The notes under the pieces are model-generated. The model made no database searches. It saw only the letters and a list, made by a program, of their open reading frames with translations, and was not told the DNA's origin. Source: Candidatus Desulfopertinax cowenii (GTDB lineage: Bacteria > Bacillota > Desulfotomaculia > Desulfotomaculales > Desulforudaceae). Taken from it: 64,000 nt of DNA. A program made the position numbers and the translations under genes. The stretch is from contig MPOA01000002.1 of the NCBI GenBank assembly GCA_001899445.1, positions 186,001 to 250,000 of the forward strand, written 5' to 3'. Shown in pieces: positions 7,829 to 16,562 of the stretch (position 1 is its first letter; each line of letters starts with the position of its first letter).

Positions 7829-8169
7829 TCCGGCCGGACCAAAATTAATCCTAGAAAGGCTTCTTGGTTCCACCTTCGGTTTCATCCTTGTGTACCAATT
7901 CTTCCCTTGACTTTTTCTTCCCTTGACTTTGCCGCCCCATTTTTTTTCCCTGGTCGCTAAGGTGACCCAGCTACTGTCGCGCTAATGACATAAAAAATGA
8001 CTGCAATCTTACCGGACCATGGTCCGGCATTGGGCTGTTAGCCGTTCAGGCTAAAGCTAGCATGATATTAGCCATATTAGTTGTCGTTTCTTGGGGGCAG
8101 TCACTGGTTTGCGGTTGAGCTCGCATGCACAATCGGTCAAATATGCGGGGGAAAGGAGTCGTTGTCGGT
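7829..8169. other. repeat-rich intergenic region
   Basis: No gene is apparent. It holds a perfect 16-base tandem duplication (7899-7930), a 16-base perfect palindrome CCGGACCATGGTCCGG (8012-8027) and an inverted repeat TTAGCC-GTTCA-GGCTAA (8038-8054). TTAGCC recurs at 8074-8079. This density just upstream of the DUF1847 gene suggests regulatory sites, but none matches an operator I can name. Confidence 0.55.
7899..7930. repeat. 16-bp perfect tandem duplication
   Basis: TTCTTCCCTTGACTTT occurs twice head to tail with no mismatch. Each copy contains TTGACT, a possible -35 element. No convincing -10 box lies 16-18 bases downstream of either, so promoter function is not supported. Confidence 0.8.
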
Positions 8170-9291
8170 ATGAAGTGTGCGTATTGTAGCCTGAGGATGG
8201 AATGCAGTTCGCAAGGCCGCGACTGTCACAGCGGTATGTTGGAACTGCCCGAGTATGAGGACCCGGGTGTACGGCCTTATGTTACGTACAGTGCTTTTCT
8301 CCAACACGTTTATGGTAACAACCTGACTCGCCTTCAGGAGTTAATCTTTTTCGGCCTGATGATGAAGTATAGCCGGGTGGGGCTTGTTTACTGTGCCGGA
8401 CTTTACCGCGAGGGCCAGATGATGATCGAGGCCCTATCACCTTACTTTGAGGTCCGGGCCGTGGGTTGTGATTATTGCCGGACGCCGAACGGCCAGTTTG
8501 TGATTGACCATGACCGGAAGTTTCACCTTTTTCAACGCGACGAACGGGTCAAAGTTGAAGCGCTGAACGCTTTTGAACTACCCATGCACATTTCTCTGGG
8601 CCTATGCATTGAACAGGACCTCCTTTTTAACAAACACAGTAAGGTGCCGGTAACCAACTTTGCGGTGCAGGACTGGGTACTGGGCCACAACCCGTTAGCT
8701 GCTGTCTACACCGTGTACCAGCGCAAGAAGTATCTGCAGGGAAAAGGCCTGCCAAGGCCCGAGCAGGTCAGGAGAACCCGGTTACAGGAGTTGATTGTTT
8801 TTGGTCAAAAAGCGGGTTTCAAATCAATCAGCCTGGGATTTTGTAACGGGTTGTTTGAGGAGGCCAGGGTGCTTTCCGACATTCTTTCGCAGTACTTCAT
8901 AGTGTATTCGGTATGCTGCAAGACAAGCGGCATAGATAAAACAGACCAGAATGTCCCGTACATGAATCCCAATGCAAAATTCGAATCCGCGTGTAACCCG
9001 GTTGGTCAGGCAAAAATTAATAACGGGCTGGGTGTTGACTTGTCCGTCCAATTGGGGATTTGCCTTGGTCATGACGTCGCGCTTGAAACGCACACGGTGC
9101 CACCAACGATCACTTTTGCCCCGAAGGACCGCGTATTGGGTCATAATACTTTGGCCGCGCTATATTCCGGAGCGCGCGCCATGGAAGTTGACTATACAGA
9201 TGTACGCCCTTACGAAATAGCCAGGCGTTACGCCGCTACCAAACCGCCAGGTGCCAACCTTGATGATATTGAGGACAAAACGAGCGCTTGA
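8170..9291 (+). CDS. tandem DUF1847 cysteine-rich protein
   Basis: A 373-residue protein beginning with a Cys cluster (MKCAYCSLRMEC, plus Cys18), followed by two DUF1847-like domains. The second, about residues 205-345, is canonical: RLQELIVFGQKAGFKSISLG, VCCKTSGIDK, ESACNPVGQAKINN, LGICLGHDVAL and KDRVLGHNTLAALY. The first, about 55-195, is a diverged copy with LTRLQELIFFGLMM, GLCIEQDLLF and QDWVLGHNPLAAVY that has lost the CNPxxQAxxxN segment. Single-domain relatives are about 200 residues and are presumed metal or Fe-S binding. ATG 8170 is chosen, with AAAGGAG 13 bases upstream; ATG 8125 is an alternative without a ribosome site. The function is unknown. Confidence 0.75.
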   Translation: MKCAYCSLRMECSSQGRDCHSGMLELPEYEDPGVRPYVTYSAFLQHVYGNNLTRLQELIFFGLMMKYSRVGLVYCAGLYREGQMMIEALSPYFEVRAVGCDYCRTPNGQFVIDHDRKFHLFQRDERVKVEALNAFELPMHISLGLCIEQDLLFNKHSKVPVTNFAVQDWVLGHNPLAAVYTVYQRKKYLQGKGLPRPEQVRRTRLQELIVFGQKAGFKSISLGFCNGLFEEARVLSDILSQYFIVYSVCCKTSGIDKTDQNVPYMNPNAKFESACNPVGQAKINNGLGVDLSVQLGICLGHDVALETHTVPPTITFAPKDRVLGHNTLAALYSGARAMEVDYTDVRPYEIARRYAATKPPGANLDDIEDKTSA

Positions 9292-9358
9292 GGGAATGGC
9301 TCAAGCCGCCGAACATTGCTAAGTGGCATTGATGTAGGATAGGCACGGGAGGTGAAAC

Positions 9359-9415
9359 ATGGTTGCGGAGAAAAGAGTTGCTTTGAACCGGCAAGGATAC
9401 AGGTCTGATTATTAG
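9359..9415 (+). CDS. 18-codon ORF upstream of the TauE/ech cluster
   Basis: GGGAGGTG lies four bases before an ATG that opens an 18-residue frame, MVAEKRVALNRQGYRSDY, ending in TAG at 9413-9415, 36 bases before the next start. The strong ribosome site and position at the head of the operon suggest a small protein or leader peptide. It has no regulatory codon run and no terminator between it and the next gene. It may be spurious. Confidence 0.35.
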   Translation: MVAEKRVALNRQGYRSDY

Positions 9416-9451
9416 TTGTTTATTTGTTATTTATTTAAGGAGGTATTTAAA

Positions 9452-10687
9452 TTGGCTAAAGGGCGTTTGCGGAATGCCACTGCGGTTTCCATGCTACTTT
9501 TGCTGTTGGCTTGCCTGATGCTGGGTGCGGGTGGCGTGGGAGCGCAGACGGCCGAACCGGAAGCAGCGGTAGTGGGTGATACCCTAGGAGTGCCGGGGAG
9601 TATAGGCGCGGCTATTGCCGAAACACCGCTAGGGACAGGCAAGGGGGAGATCGACCCGGAGGCACCGAAGGGTTACGCTGGGATTCCGGGGGCACCGCAG
9701 ATAAATCTTTTGGTGGCGTTTTTCTGGTCTATCTGGGTGGGCTGGATATTTTCCACGGTCGGCGCCTTCGGTGGCCTGATGGCCGGTGTCGGGCACATGG
9801 CTATTTTCGGCCTGGGGCCCTACGCCAAGACCTTCAAAGAGACCAGTCCCCAGCTCAACAAGGCGCTCACGGACTCCATCCGCGTATCCAACCAGTTCCT
9901 GGTCGCACTGGCCGCTGCGATTTCCAGTACCAACTACCTCAAAGCAAAACGTTTGGCATGGCCGATTGGGCTGCTCCTCGCCTTGGGTGCAGTCTCAGGC
10001 TCCATCTTGATTCCCTGGCTTACCGGAGGCAAGATCAGTCTGGCTGCGTACCAAGGTTTCTTTGGCCTGTTTGTTCTTCTCGTGGGCGGCTTCCTTTTGT
10101 ACGAAACAACCCCCCGGGGTCTGGCAAGCAGAAAGGCTGCCACCGCGGCGGCTCGGGCTTTTGAGAAGCGTGCTAAGGAGAAAAAGGAGAAGAAAGCAGA
10201 AGGCAAAGCGACAGACGACGAGGGACTGGGCATCAAGATCACCAAGTGGAGTGTGCGAAGGATTCATTTCACCTGGTACGGTGTAGAATTCAGCTTTAAC
10301 CCGGTGCTGCCCGTGCTGGGCGGCGTCACCATCGCGGCCATTGCTTCTTTCCTTGGCGTGGGCGGCGGTTTTCTGTACGTGCCTTTCCTGACCACCATCG
10401 TCGGCTTGCCGATGTTTGTCGTGGCGGGGACTTCGGCGTTGACCGTTTTTATCGGTATGGTGGTTAGTATTACCACCTTTATGACCGTTGCGGGGGCCAC
10501 TGTTTATTGGAGTTATATCGGCCTGGCGATGACCGGTATTTTTGTCGGGGCAATGATCGGGCCGCGTACGCAGAAATACATTCCCGACGTTTGGCTCAAG
10601 CGGTTGTTCGTCGTCCTGGCCTGCTACGTAGGATTCCGGTTCATTGGCCGGGGCTTTGGGTTGGAATGGCTGCAGTGGATACCCTGA
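9452..10687 (+). CDS. TauE/SafE-family sulfite/anion permease with N-terminal extension
   Basis: A 411-residue membrane protein starting at TTG 9452, seven bases after TAAGGAGG. The N-terminus is a cleavable signal or first span (SMLLLLLACLMLGAGGVGAQ) and a Pro/Gly/acidic linker. Two TauE repeats follow: GWIFSTVGAFGGLMAG near 95 and IAAIASFLGVGGGFLYVP near 300, separated by a highly charged lysine-rich cytoplasmic loop (KRAKEKKEKKAEG). TauE/SafE proteins export sulfite, sulfoacetate or related anions, and long forms occur in sulfate reducers. Its place directly before a membrane hydrogenase suggests co-expression in energy metabolism. The substrate is not determinable from sequence. Confidence 0.85.
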   Translation: MAKGRLRNATAVSMLLLLLACLMLGAGGVGAQTAEPEAAVVGDTLGVPGSIGAAIAETPLGTGKGEIDPEAPKGYAGIPGAPQINLLVAFFWSIWVGWIFSTVGAFGGLMAGVGHMAIFGLGPYAKTFKETSPQLNKALTDSIRVSNQFLVALAAAISSTNYLKAKRLAWPIGLLLALGAVSGSILIPWLTGGKISLAAYQGFFGLFVLLVGGFLLYETTPRGLASRKAATAAARAFEKRAKEKKEKKAEGKATDDEGLGIKITKWSVRRIHFTWYGVEFSFNPVLPVLGGVTIAAIASFLGVGGGFLYVPFLTTIVGLPMFVVAGTSALTVFIGMVVSITTFMTVAGATVYWSYIGLAMTGIFVGAMIGPRTQKYIPDVWLKRLFVVLACYVGFRFIGRGFGLEWLQWIP

Positions 10688-10716
10688 GTTGCGCGTTGTG
10701 AGGAGGGGCGGAGACC

Positions 10717-11322
10717 GTGAATCTGGTTGAGGCTGGGAATTACTGGAACGATTTCTTGAGCATGTTGGACAACTTGTTGGTCGTCTTATACGGGATGACG
10801 GGAGATCCGCTATTCGACTATTTTCTGGGTACGTTTCTCGCGGCCCTGTTAGCGGTGATCATCGGCGAATTTACGGTATCCGTTGTTTACTTGGTGAACA
10901 AAGAACATCTTGAGAGGCTCAACGCCAAGATGGCCATGCACCATAACCTCTCCATAGCTGCTTTAAAATCTGGGGATAAGCAGGAGTATCAGGTTCAAAA
11001 CAAACAGGCGAACGACGCCTTCGGGAAGGTTTTTTTCAACTCGATTGCCTTAGGCGCTGCTTATCTCTGGCCGTGTTTCTTCGTTCTGGCATGGATACAA
11101 ACCCGGTTCGTGGATCTCCGGATTCCCGTTCTCTTTACCGACTGGACGGTGAATTACGTATTTGTTTTCCTGGCCTGCTACGTACTGGCCAGAATCCTGT
11201 TCAACATCATGCGTCCCAGGTTGCCTTACTTTAACAAGGTTCAAAAAATGCTTGACGGCTACGGAAAAAGCTTGTCGGACCCGGAAAGCTTTGCCGATCT
11301 CTCGCCCGGTAAAAAAATCTGA
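10717..11322 (+). CDS. membrane protein, distantly EMC3/DUF106-like
   Basis: A 201-residue protein with an N-terminal span (FLGTFLAALLAVIIGEFTV) and an amphipathic charged helical hairpin containing LKSGDKQEYQVQNKQANDAF. Two more spans follow (IALGAAYLWPCFFVLAWI; VNYVFVFLACYVLARILF), then a cytoplasmic tail. One span, a charged coiled hairpin, then two spans resembles the EMC3/TMCO1/DUF106 branch of the YidC superfamily, but the match is by pattern only. GTG 10717 follows GAGGAGGGG at good spacing. It lies between tauE-like and echA, in the same direction with short gaps, so it is likely in one operon. The role is unknown. Confidence 0.6.
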   Translation: MNLVEAGNYWNDFLSMLDNLLVVLYGMTGDPLFDYFLGTFLAALLAVIIGEFTVSVVYLVNKEHLERLNAKMAMHHNLSIAALKSGDKQEYQVQNKQANDAFGKVFFNSIALGAAYLWPCFFVLAWIQTRFVDLRIPVLFTDWTVNYVFVFLACYVLARILFNIMRPRLPYFNKVQKMLDGYGKSLSDPESFADLSPGKKI

Positions 11323-11360
11323 TCCGGTAGGCGTTTTACAACTGAGGAGGAGGTGTACAC

Positions 11361-13301
11361 GTGTTGTCTGGTGAGCAACTTATCACTTTGTTGATTTTTC
11401 TGCCGGCGGTAGTTGCTCTTGGCGGTTTGGTTTTGAAGGGTGCCGCTGCGCAGCGGGTCGTGTTTGTCCCGGCCATGGTGGCGTTGATGGTCGCTGCAGC
11501 GGCACTTGCGTTGCAAGTTTTACCGCGGGAAGCATTAACTTTTACGCCGCCGGTGGGTTGGGAGAACGTGGTTGCGGTTTTGAAGTACGCGCTAATCGCC
11601 TATTTCCTGTACGTGGGTATTACAGCGCGTAACGGCTTGGTTTTGGGTCTTGCCGGTTTTCTCGCTGTGCTGCTACCCGTGGTTCAGTTCGGTGTCCTTG
11701 GGGGGCACGTTGCTGTAGAACCGGTTTTTTACGCGGATGTCCTGGCCGTCATAATGTGCCTCGTGATTTCGGTGGTCGGCGGGTTGATCGTGGTTTACGC
11801 CACGGATTATATGCCCGCGCACGAGGCGCATTTCAAGCTGGCTGAACCGGTGCGTACGCGACAACCGCAGTTTTTCTTCTGGTTCGTCCTCTTCCTGGGG
11901 GCGATGAACGGGCTGGTATTGGCGAACAGTCTGCCGTGGCTGTTTTTCTTCTGGGAAGTCACCACCCTGTGCTGTTACCAACTCATTCGCCATGACCTTA
12001 CCGATGAAGCCAGAGGAAACGCTTTGCGCGCCCTCTGGATGAATTTGATCGGTTCCGTGGCGATGGTGGTCGGCATCGGGTTGGCTTACAACAGTGCTGG
12101 CACGCTATCCATCCAGGATTTGATCTCCGGAGGGTCTGCCCCGCTGGTGCTGCTGCCGCTGGCTCTCTTCTGTCTGACCGGTTTTACTAAGGCGGCGCAG
12201 GTGCCGTTCCAGAGTTGGCTGCTCGGAGCGATGGTTGCGCCCACCCCGGTATCAGCCCTCCTGCACTCCAGCACCATGGTCAAGGCCGGTGTTTACCTAG
12301 TGTTGCGCCTGGCACCGGGTTATGCCGACACCAGCCTGTCGCTGCTGGTAGCGCTTTTCGGGGCTTTCGTCTTTATGGTGACCTCACTGCTGGCTATCGG
12401 GCAAAGTATTTCCAAACGGGTGCTGGCCTACTCCACCATCGCCAGTCTCGGCCTGATTGTTTGCTGTGCGGGGATTAATACCGAACTCGCCCTCGCGGCC
12501 GGCATTGCTTTGATTATCTTCCACGCTGTTTCAAAGGGTATGCTCTTTATGGCCGTGGGCGTGGTTGAGCAGCAGATTGGCAGCCGCGATATCGAAGACA
12601 TGGATGGCTTGGTGGCGCGCATGCCGCTGCTGACTGTGGCCGCCGTGATTGGGATGCTCTCCATGTTGTTCCTGCCCTTCGGGGTGGCCTTCGCCAAGTG
12701 GGCGGCCATCGGGGCTGCAGGGGCGCTGGCCGGAGGATATATCGCCGTGGTTGCCTTCCTGGCGATCGGAAGTGCGGCCGCCCTCGTTTTCTGGTCCAAG
12801 TGGCTGGGACGGATGCTCGGCGAGGTTCCGGTCGTCGCCGACGAGAAGAAGCCTGTTTCGGCTTATGGTTCCGTGCTGTTGCTGGTTGTGGGAGCCGTTG
12901 GCCTCAGTATCTTTGTGGCGCCGCTTGTCGCTGCGCTTATCCAACCGGCACTATCTACCATGGGTTATAGTCAGGCTTTTGACGTGTCCGGGTGGCACCT
13001 GCGCACCGCAATCGGGGTTTTCCCTCCCTGGGCACTGTTTTTAGCCGTCACGGCGGCGGTATTGTTGCCGGCGCTGTTCGCGCGTGGGTACCGGGGAGAC
13101 CTGGATCCGGTTTACCTCTGCGGCGTAAATGTTAACGGTGGATCAGTGCAATTTACGGGGATGGCCGGAAAGCCGGTATTGGTCACAGCCGGAGGAGCAT
13201 ATTGGAAACAATGGTTTGGTGAGAGTCGGTTAACCCCGGCTTCGAACTGGATTGCGGTGCTATTGCTGGTAGCGCTCTTTGCGGGGGTGGTTTTACGATG
13301 A
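11361..13301 (+). CDS. echA: Ech-type hydrogenase membrane subunit A (NuoL/MrpA-like)
   Basis: A 646-residue proton-antiporter-type subunit with about 14-16 spans. The Proton_antipo_M core is visible: FFWEVTTLCCYQLIRHDL, QVPFQSWLLGAMVAPTPVSALLHSSTMVKAGVYLV and LAYSTIASLGLIV. These contain the membrane Glu (WE), the Lys of the discontinuous helix and the conserved HSSTMVKAG loop of ion-pumping subunits. GTG 11361 follows AGGAGGAGG. It overlaps echB by 4 bases (ATGA). In group 4 hydrogenases this subunit is proposed to couple ferredoxin/H2 electron transfer to H+ or Na+ translocation. Confidence 0.88.
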   Translation: MLSGEQLITLLIFLPAVVALGGLVLKGAAAQRVVFVPAMVALMVAAAALALQVLPREALTFTPPVGWENVVAVLKYALIAYFLYVGITARNGLVLGLAGFLAVLLPVVQFGVLGGHVAVEPVFYADVLAVIMCLVISVVGGLIVVYATDYMPAHEAHFKLAEPVRTRQPQFFFWFVLFLGAMNGLVLANSLPWLFFFWEVTTLCCYQLIRHDLTDEARGNALRALWMNLIGSVAMVVGIGLAYNSAGTLSIQDLISGGSAPLVLLPLALFCLTGFTKAAQVPFQSWLLGAMVAPTPVSALLHSSTMVKAGVYLVLRLAPGYADTSLSLLVALFGAFVFMVTSLLAIGQSISKRVLAYSTIASLGLIVCCAGINTELALAAGIALIIFHAVSKGMLFMAVGVVEQQIGSRDIEDMDGLVARMPLLTVAAVIGMLSMLFLPFGVAFAKWAAIGAAGALAGGYIAVVAFLAIGSAAALVFWSKWLGRMLGEVPVVADEKKPVSAYGSVLLLVVGAVGLSIFVAPLVAALIQPALSTMGYSQAFDVSGWHLRTAIGVFPPWALFLAVTAAVLLPALFARGYRGDLDPVYLCGVNVNGGSVQFTGMAGKPVLVTAGGAYWKQWFGESRLTPASNWIAVLLLVALFAGVVLR

Positions 13302-14152
13302 CCTGGCCAATTATTGTAGCGGTTGCCGCAGTGTTATTGGCCCCGCTGGTCGGGGGTCTACTGCGCGGGTTGGACCGGAAAATTACAGCCCGTTTACAGG
13401 GGCGTATAGGGCCACCCGTGGTCCAGCCGTTTTACGATTTCGGCAAACTGGTAGGCAAATCACGTGTCGTCAGCTCCAAGGCAAGCATGGCGTGGGCGTG
13501 GAGTTACTTTCTGTTAACCTTGACGGCCTTTACCCTGTTCTTCATGGGACAGGACCTGTTGGTGGTGTTCCTTATCCTGGCTTTTGCGGGTGGCTCGTTA
13601 GCTTTTGGCGCCCTAAGTGCCCGGTCGCCTTATGCGCGCTTCGGTGCCAACCGTGAGCTGTTGCAGATACTGGCCTGCGAACCAATTTTACTGCTGGCCG
13701 CCGTGGCTGTTTACTTCCAGACGGGTAAGTTTACCGTGTGCAGCATACTGGAGGCGAATCAGCCGCTCTTGCCCTACCTGCCCCTGGTTTTCGTGGCCGT
13801 GCTTATTGTTTTGGGAATCAAGATGCGCAAGTCGCCTTTTGACATTGCGGCCTCCGAACACGCCCACCAGGAGTTGGTGCGTGGTGTCTATACCGAGTAC
13901 TCGGGGCGGTTTCTGGCCCTCATGGAACTGACTCACTGGTACAAAATAGTCCTGCTGTTGGCCTTTATTGCCCTCTTCTGGGCGCAGCCGTTGTGGGTGG
14001 GGGTGCTGATTGCGTTGGGTGCTTATTTTCTCGAACTTTGGCTTGACAACATTGCCGCCCGCCTGCGCTGGTCCTGGATGCTGGGTGTGAGCTGGAGCCT
14101 GGGTGTTGGGTTTGTTGTAGTGAATTTGGTTTTGCTTTCGGTAGTGGTTTAA
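13298..14152 (+). CDS. echB: Ech-type hydrogenase membrane subunit B (NuoH-like)
   Basis: A 284-residue polytopic protein of the NuoH/HycD family, eight spans. GGLLRGLDRKITARLQGRIGPPVVQPFYDF matches the conserved N-terminal RxxARxQxRxGPxxxQxxxD region. SPFDIAASEHAHQELVRGVYTEYSG matches the cytoplasmic loop with acidic residues that contacts the hydrophilic module. It anchors the peripheral arm and forms the proximal part of the ion channel. Start and upstream stop overlap by 4 bases. It is clearly part of the ech operon. Confidence 0.9.
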   Translation: MTWPIIVAVAAVLLAPLVGGLLRGLDRKITARLQGRIGPPVVQPFYDFGKLVGKSRVVSSKASMAWAWSYFLLTLTAFTLFFMGQDLLVVFLILAFAGGSLAFGALSARSPYARFGANRELLQILACEPILLLAAVAVYFQTGKFTVCSILEANQPLLPYLPLVFVAVLIVLGIKMRKSPFDIAASEHAHQELVRGVYTEYSGRFLALMELTHWYKIVLLLAFIALFWAQPLWVGVLIALGAYFLELWLDNIAARLRWSWMLGVSWSLGVGFVVVNLVLLSVVV

Positions 14153-14188
14153 GCCGGTGCAGTTTTGTCCGGAAAGGAGAGTGGCTTG

Positions 14189-14647
14189 ATGGGTTTCCTG
14201 GCCCGCGCACGTGTAAAGTCCCCCTGGATCCTTCACTATTGTACGGGTGGGTGTAACGGTTGTGATATCGAGATCCTGGCTTGCCTGACGCCGCTTTATG
14301 ATGTGGAACGATTTGGGATACTCAATATCGGTAATCCAAAACACGCGGATATCCTGATGATCACCGGGCCGGTGAACTGGAGAAGCCGTCACGTACTGCG
14401 CAACTTGTACGAGCAGACGCCGGACCCCAAGGTGGTTATCGCCATCGGTGTTTGTGCGGCCACCGGTGGGGTATTCCACAACTGTTACAACGTACTGGGC
14501 GGGGTGGACAAGGTGGTTCCGGTTGACGTGTACGTCAGGGGTTGCGCCGCACGACCGGAGGCCATCATTGACGGGGTGGTTATGGCGCTCCAGAAATTAG
14601 AGGCGAAAAAGAGCGGGGGTGTGTCATATGCAGCAGGTGCACGTTGA
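14189..14647 (+). CDS. echC: Ech-type hydrogenase small subunit (NuoB-like)
   Basis: A 152-residue electron-transfer subunit holding one proximal [4Fe-4S] cluster. Ligands are visible in HYCTGGCNGCDIEIL, in AIGVCAATGG and in VRGCAARPEAIIDG, the standard NuoB/HycG pattern. AAAGGAG precedes ATG 14189 by about 11 bases; TTG 14186 and TTG 14165 are less likely starts. The 3' end overlaps the next gene by about 20 bases. It passes electrons between the ferredoxin-like subunit and the [NiFe] site. Confidence 0.9.
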   Translation: MGFLARARVKSPWILHYCTGGCNGCDIEILACLTPLYDVERFGILNIGNPKHADILMITGPVNWRSRHVLRNLYEQTPDPKVVIAIGVCAATGGVFHNCYNVLGGVDKVVPVDVYVRGCAARPEAIIDGVVMALQKLEAKKSGGVSYAAGAR

Positions 14648-15026
14648 GGCGGCTGGTGATGCCGTTGTTGCTCCGGGAGAATTGTTAGCAGAGGTTGAAC
14701 GCCTGGTATCTGCCGGTGCTCGCTTTACCACCATGGTTTGCCTGGATGAGGGCTTGGAATTTGAAATCATCTACCTGTTTCAGAAGCAAACGTTGGAACT
14801 GGTCAATCTAAGGGTGCGCATCGCAAAAGATGAGGAGCTGCCGAGTATTTCCGGGATACTCCTTGGCGCTGTCCTGATGGAAAACGAAATTAAAGAGTTT
14901 TTCGGGGTCAAAATTATAAACCTGGTTATTGATTTTCAGGGCCGGATGCTTTTAGAGGCGGAAAGCCCGAAAACGCCGCTGCTCAAGGTGAAAGCGAATT
15001 CCAAGCAGCCGGGGGGTGGGCAATAA
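14628..15026 (+). CDS. echD: Ech-type hydrogenase subunit D (NuoC-like)
   Basis: A 132-residue protein matching the NuoC/HycE-N 30-kDa subunit fold. GARFTTMVCLDEGLEFEIIYLF begins the alpha/beta core, and ENEIKEFFGVKI corresponds to the conserved ExExxxxFG motif. ATG 14628, with GGGGGTG upstream, is preferred over GTG 14619. It overlaps echC at its start and its TAA overlaps the echE ATG. In this family the subunit is structural, packing against the large subunit. Confidence 0.82.
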   Translation: MQQVHVEAAGDAVVAPGELLAEVERLVSAGARFTTMVCLDEGLEFEIIYLFQKQTLELVNLRVRIAKDEELPSISGILLGAVLMENEIKEFFGVKIINLVIDFQGRMLLEAESPKTPLLKVKANSKQPGGGQ

Positions 15027-16102
15027 TGGCGCGGGTAACCTTTCCTTTCGGTCCGCAACATCCGGTGTTACCCGAGGCTATTCAACTGCAACTGACCTGT
15101 GAGGACGAACGGGTCGTGGAAGTTCTTCCTGTTGTTGGATATATGCACCGGGGCATTGAAAAGGCGGCCGAGCGCAATCCTTACTCCCACAATGTTTTTC
15201 TATGCGAGCGCATCTGCGGTATTTGTAGTTTCATCCATGCGCTCTGTTACTGTGAGCTTGTTGAGAGCATGACAAAGATCAAGGCTCCGCCGCGGGCGAA
15301 GTATTTGCGGACTATTTGGAGTGAACTCTCGCGTATTCACAGCCATATGCTTTGGTTGGGTCTTTTGGCCGATTCATTTGGTTTTGAAAGCCTGTTTATG
15401 CAGTGCTGGCGGGCACGCGAAATCATTCTGGACACCCTGGAAATGACCACGGGGCAGCGCGTGATTCAGTCTACATGTACCATCGGCGGCGTCAGGTGTG
15501 ATATCGATTCGGAGATGAAACCCGAGGTACACCGCCAGATGAAAGCCTTCAAAAAAGAACTGGAGGCCATCTATCCGGTATTCGCCAGGGACTACACGGT
15601 GAAAGCCCGTCTGGTGGGCAAGGGCGTTTTGCCCAAAGAACAGGCCTGGAGTTTGGGGACGGTGGGTCCCGTGCTGCGCGGCAGTGGATGGGCTTATGAC
15701 GCCCGCATGCTTGGGTATGCTGCATACGACGAGCTTGAATTCGAACCGGTGGTGGAAAACGGGTGTGACGCGTATGCCCGGATGATGGTGCGCTTGCGTG
15801 AGGTGGTTCAATCGGTGGAACTGGTCGTGAAAGCCCTTGACCGGATGCCTGACGGGGAATTAGCCGTGACGGCCAGGCGCTTCCCCGAAGGAGAGGGGAT
15901 TATCCGGGTGGAGCAGCCGCGCGGCGAACTGGTTGAATATGCCCGTGGAAACGGCACAGTGCGCCTGGAGCGCCTCAAAGTCCGCACGCCTACTTTTTCC
16001 AATATTCCGGCGCTACTGTTGATGTTGCCCGGGTGTGAGGTGGCGGACGTACCGGTAATCACTCTTTCCATTGACCCGTGCATTGCCTGCACGGAACGCT
16101 GA
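15026..16102 (+). CDS. echE: Ech-type [NiFe] hydrogenase large subunit (NuoD-like)
   Basis: A 358-residue catalytic subunit. Both nickel-binding motifs of a true [NiFe] hydrogenase are intact: RICGICSFIHA near residue 62 (RxCGxCxxxH) and DPCIACTER at the extreme C-terminus (DPCxxCxxR). This separates it from complex I NuoD, which lacks them. There is no C-terminal extension past the final Arg, so maturation by an endopeptidase is probably not needed, as in many Ech enzymes. It reversibly couples reduced ferredoxin oxidation to H2 formation. Tight overlaps place it in the ech operon. Confidence 0.95.
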   Translation: MARVTFPFGPQHPVLPEAIQLQLTCEDERVVEVLPVVGYMHRGIEKAAERNPYSHNVFLCERICGICSFIHALCYCELVESMTKIKAPPRAKYLRTIWSELSRIHSHMLWLGLLADSFGFESLFMQCWRAREIILDTLEMTTGQRVIQSTCTIGGVRCDIDSEMKPEVHRQMKAFKKELEAIYPVFARDYTVKARLVGKGVLPKEQAWSLGTVGPVLRGSGWAYDARMLGYAAYDELEFEPVVENGCDAYARMMVRLREVVQSVELVVKALDRMPDGELAVTARRFPEGEGIIRVEQPRGELVEYARGNGTVRLERLKVRTPTFSNIPALLLMLPGCEVADVPVITLSIDPCIACTER

Positions 16103-16128
16103 TAGCTGATATGGGAGGTGTTTAGGGA

Positions 16129-16476
16129 ATGCCGTTGATGAGCGGAAACCTGATCAAGAATCTCTTTGCCGGCCCGGTCACCCGCCCTTACCCGGTTGCC
16201 AAAAGGCGATCTTTTCCCCGGGCCCGGGCGCAGTTGCTTTACAATCCTACCGGGTGTACGTACTGCGGAATATGTGCTAATATTTGTCCCGCCAACGCAA
16301 TCCAGATGAAGGAGGATCGGGAAAGCCTGCGCATCAATCGCACTTATGATTCCTTTGCCTGTATTTACTGTGCCCGGTGTATCGAATTTTGTCCGAACGG
16401 AGCGCTAAAAATGGGTGTTGAGCACCTTGAGCCCACTGACCGCAAGGCGGTGATGCGCACAGCAGGTAGGGCTTAA
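16129..16476 (+). CDS. echF: Ech-type hydrogenase ferredoxin-like subunit F (NuoI-like)
   Basis: A 115-residue polyferredoxin with two [4Fe-4S] motifs: CTYCGICANICP near residue 42 and CIYCARCIEFCP near 84, each CxxCxxCxxxCP. GGGAGGTG precedes the ATG. It is the entry point for electrons from soluble ferredoxin and the last gene of the six-subunit ech set. No terminator separates it clearly from the following regulator gene. Confidence 0.92.
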   Translation: MPLMSGNLIKNLFAGPVTRPYPVAKRRSFPRARAQLLYNPTGCTYCGICANICPANAIQMKEDRESLRINRTYDSFACIYCARCIEFCPNGALKMGVEHLEPTDRKAVMRTAGRA

Positions 16477-16562
16477 TTGAAAATCGGGCTTAAGCAGGAG
16501 TTCAACATCCTTTTGCGAATTATCTGTATATTGGACTTGCTCGGCAAAGGGAGGGCGGGCGA

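Noticed and set aside
7915-7951. Promoter formed by the TTGACT in the 16-bp tandem repeat
   Set aside because: No -10-like hexamer lies at 16-18 bases from either copy.
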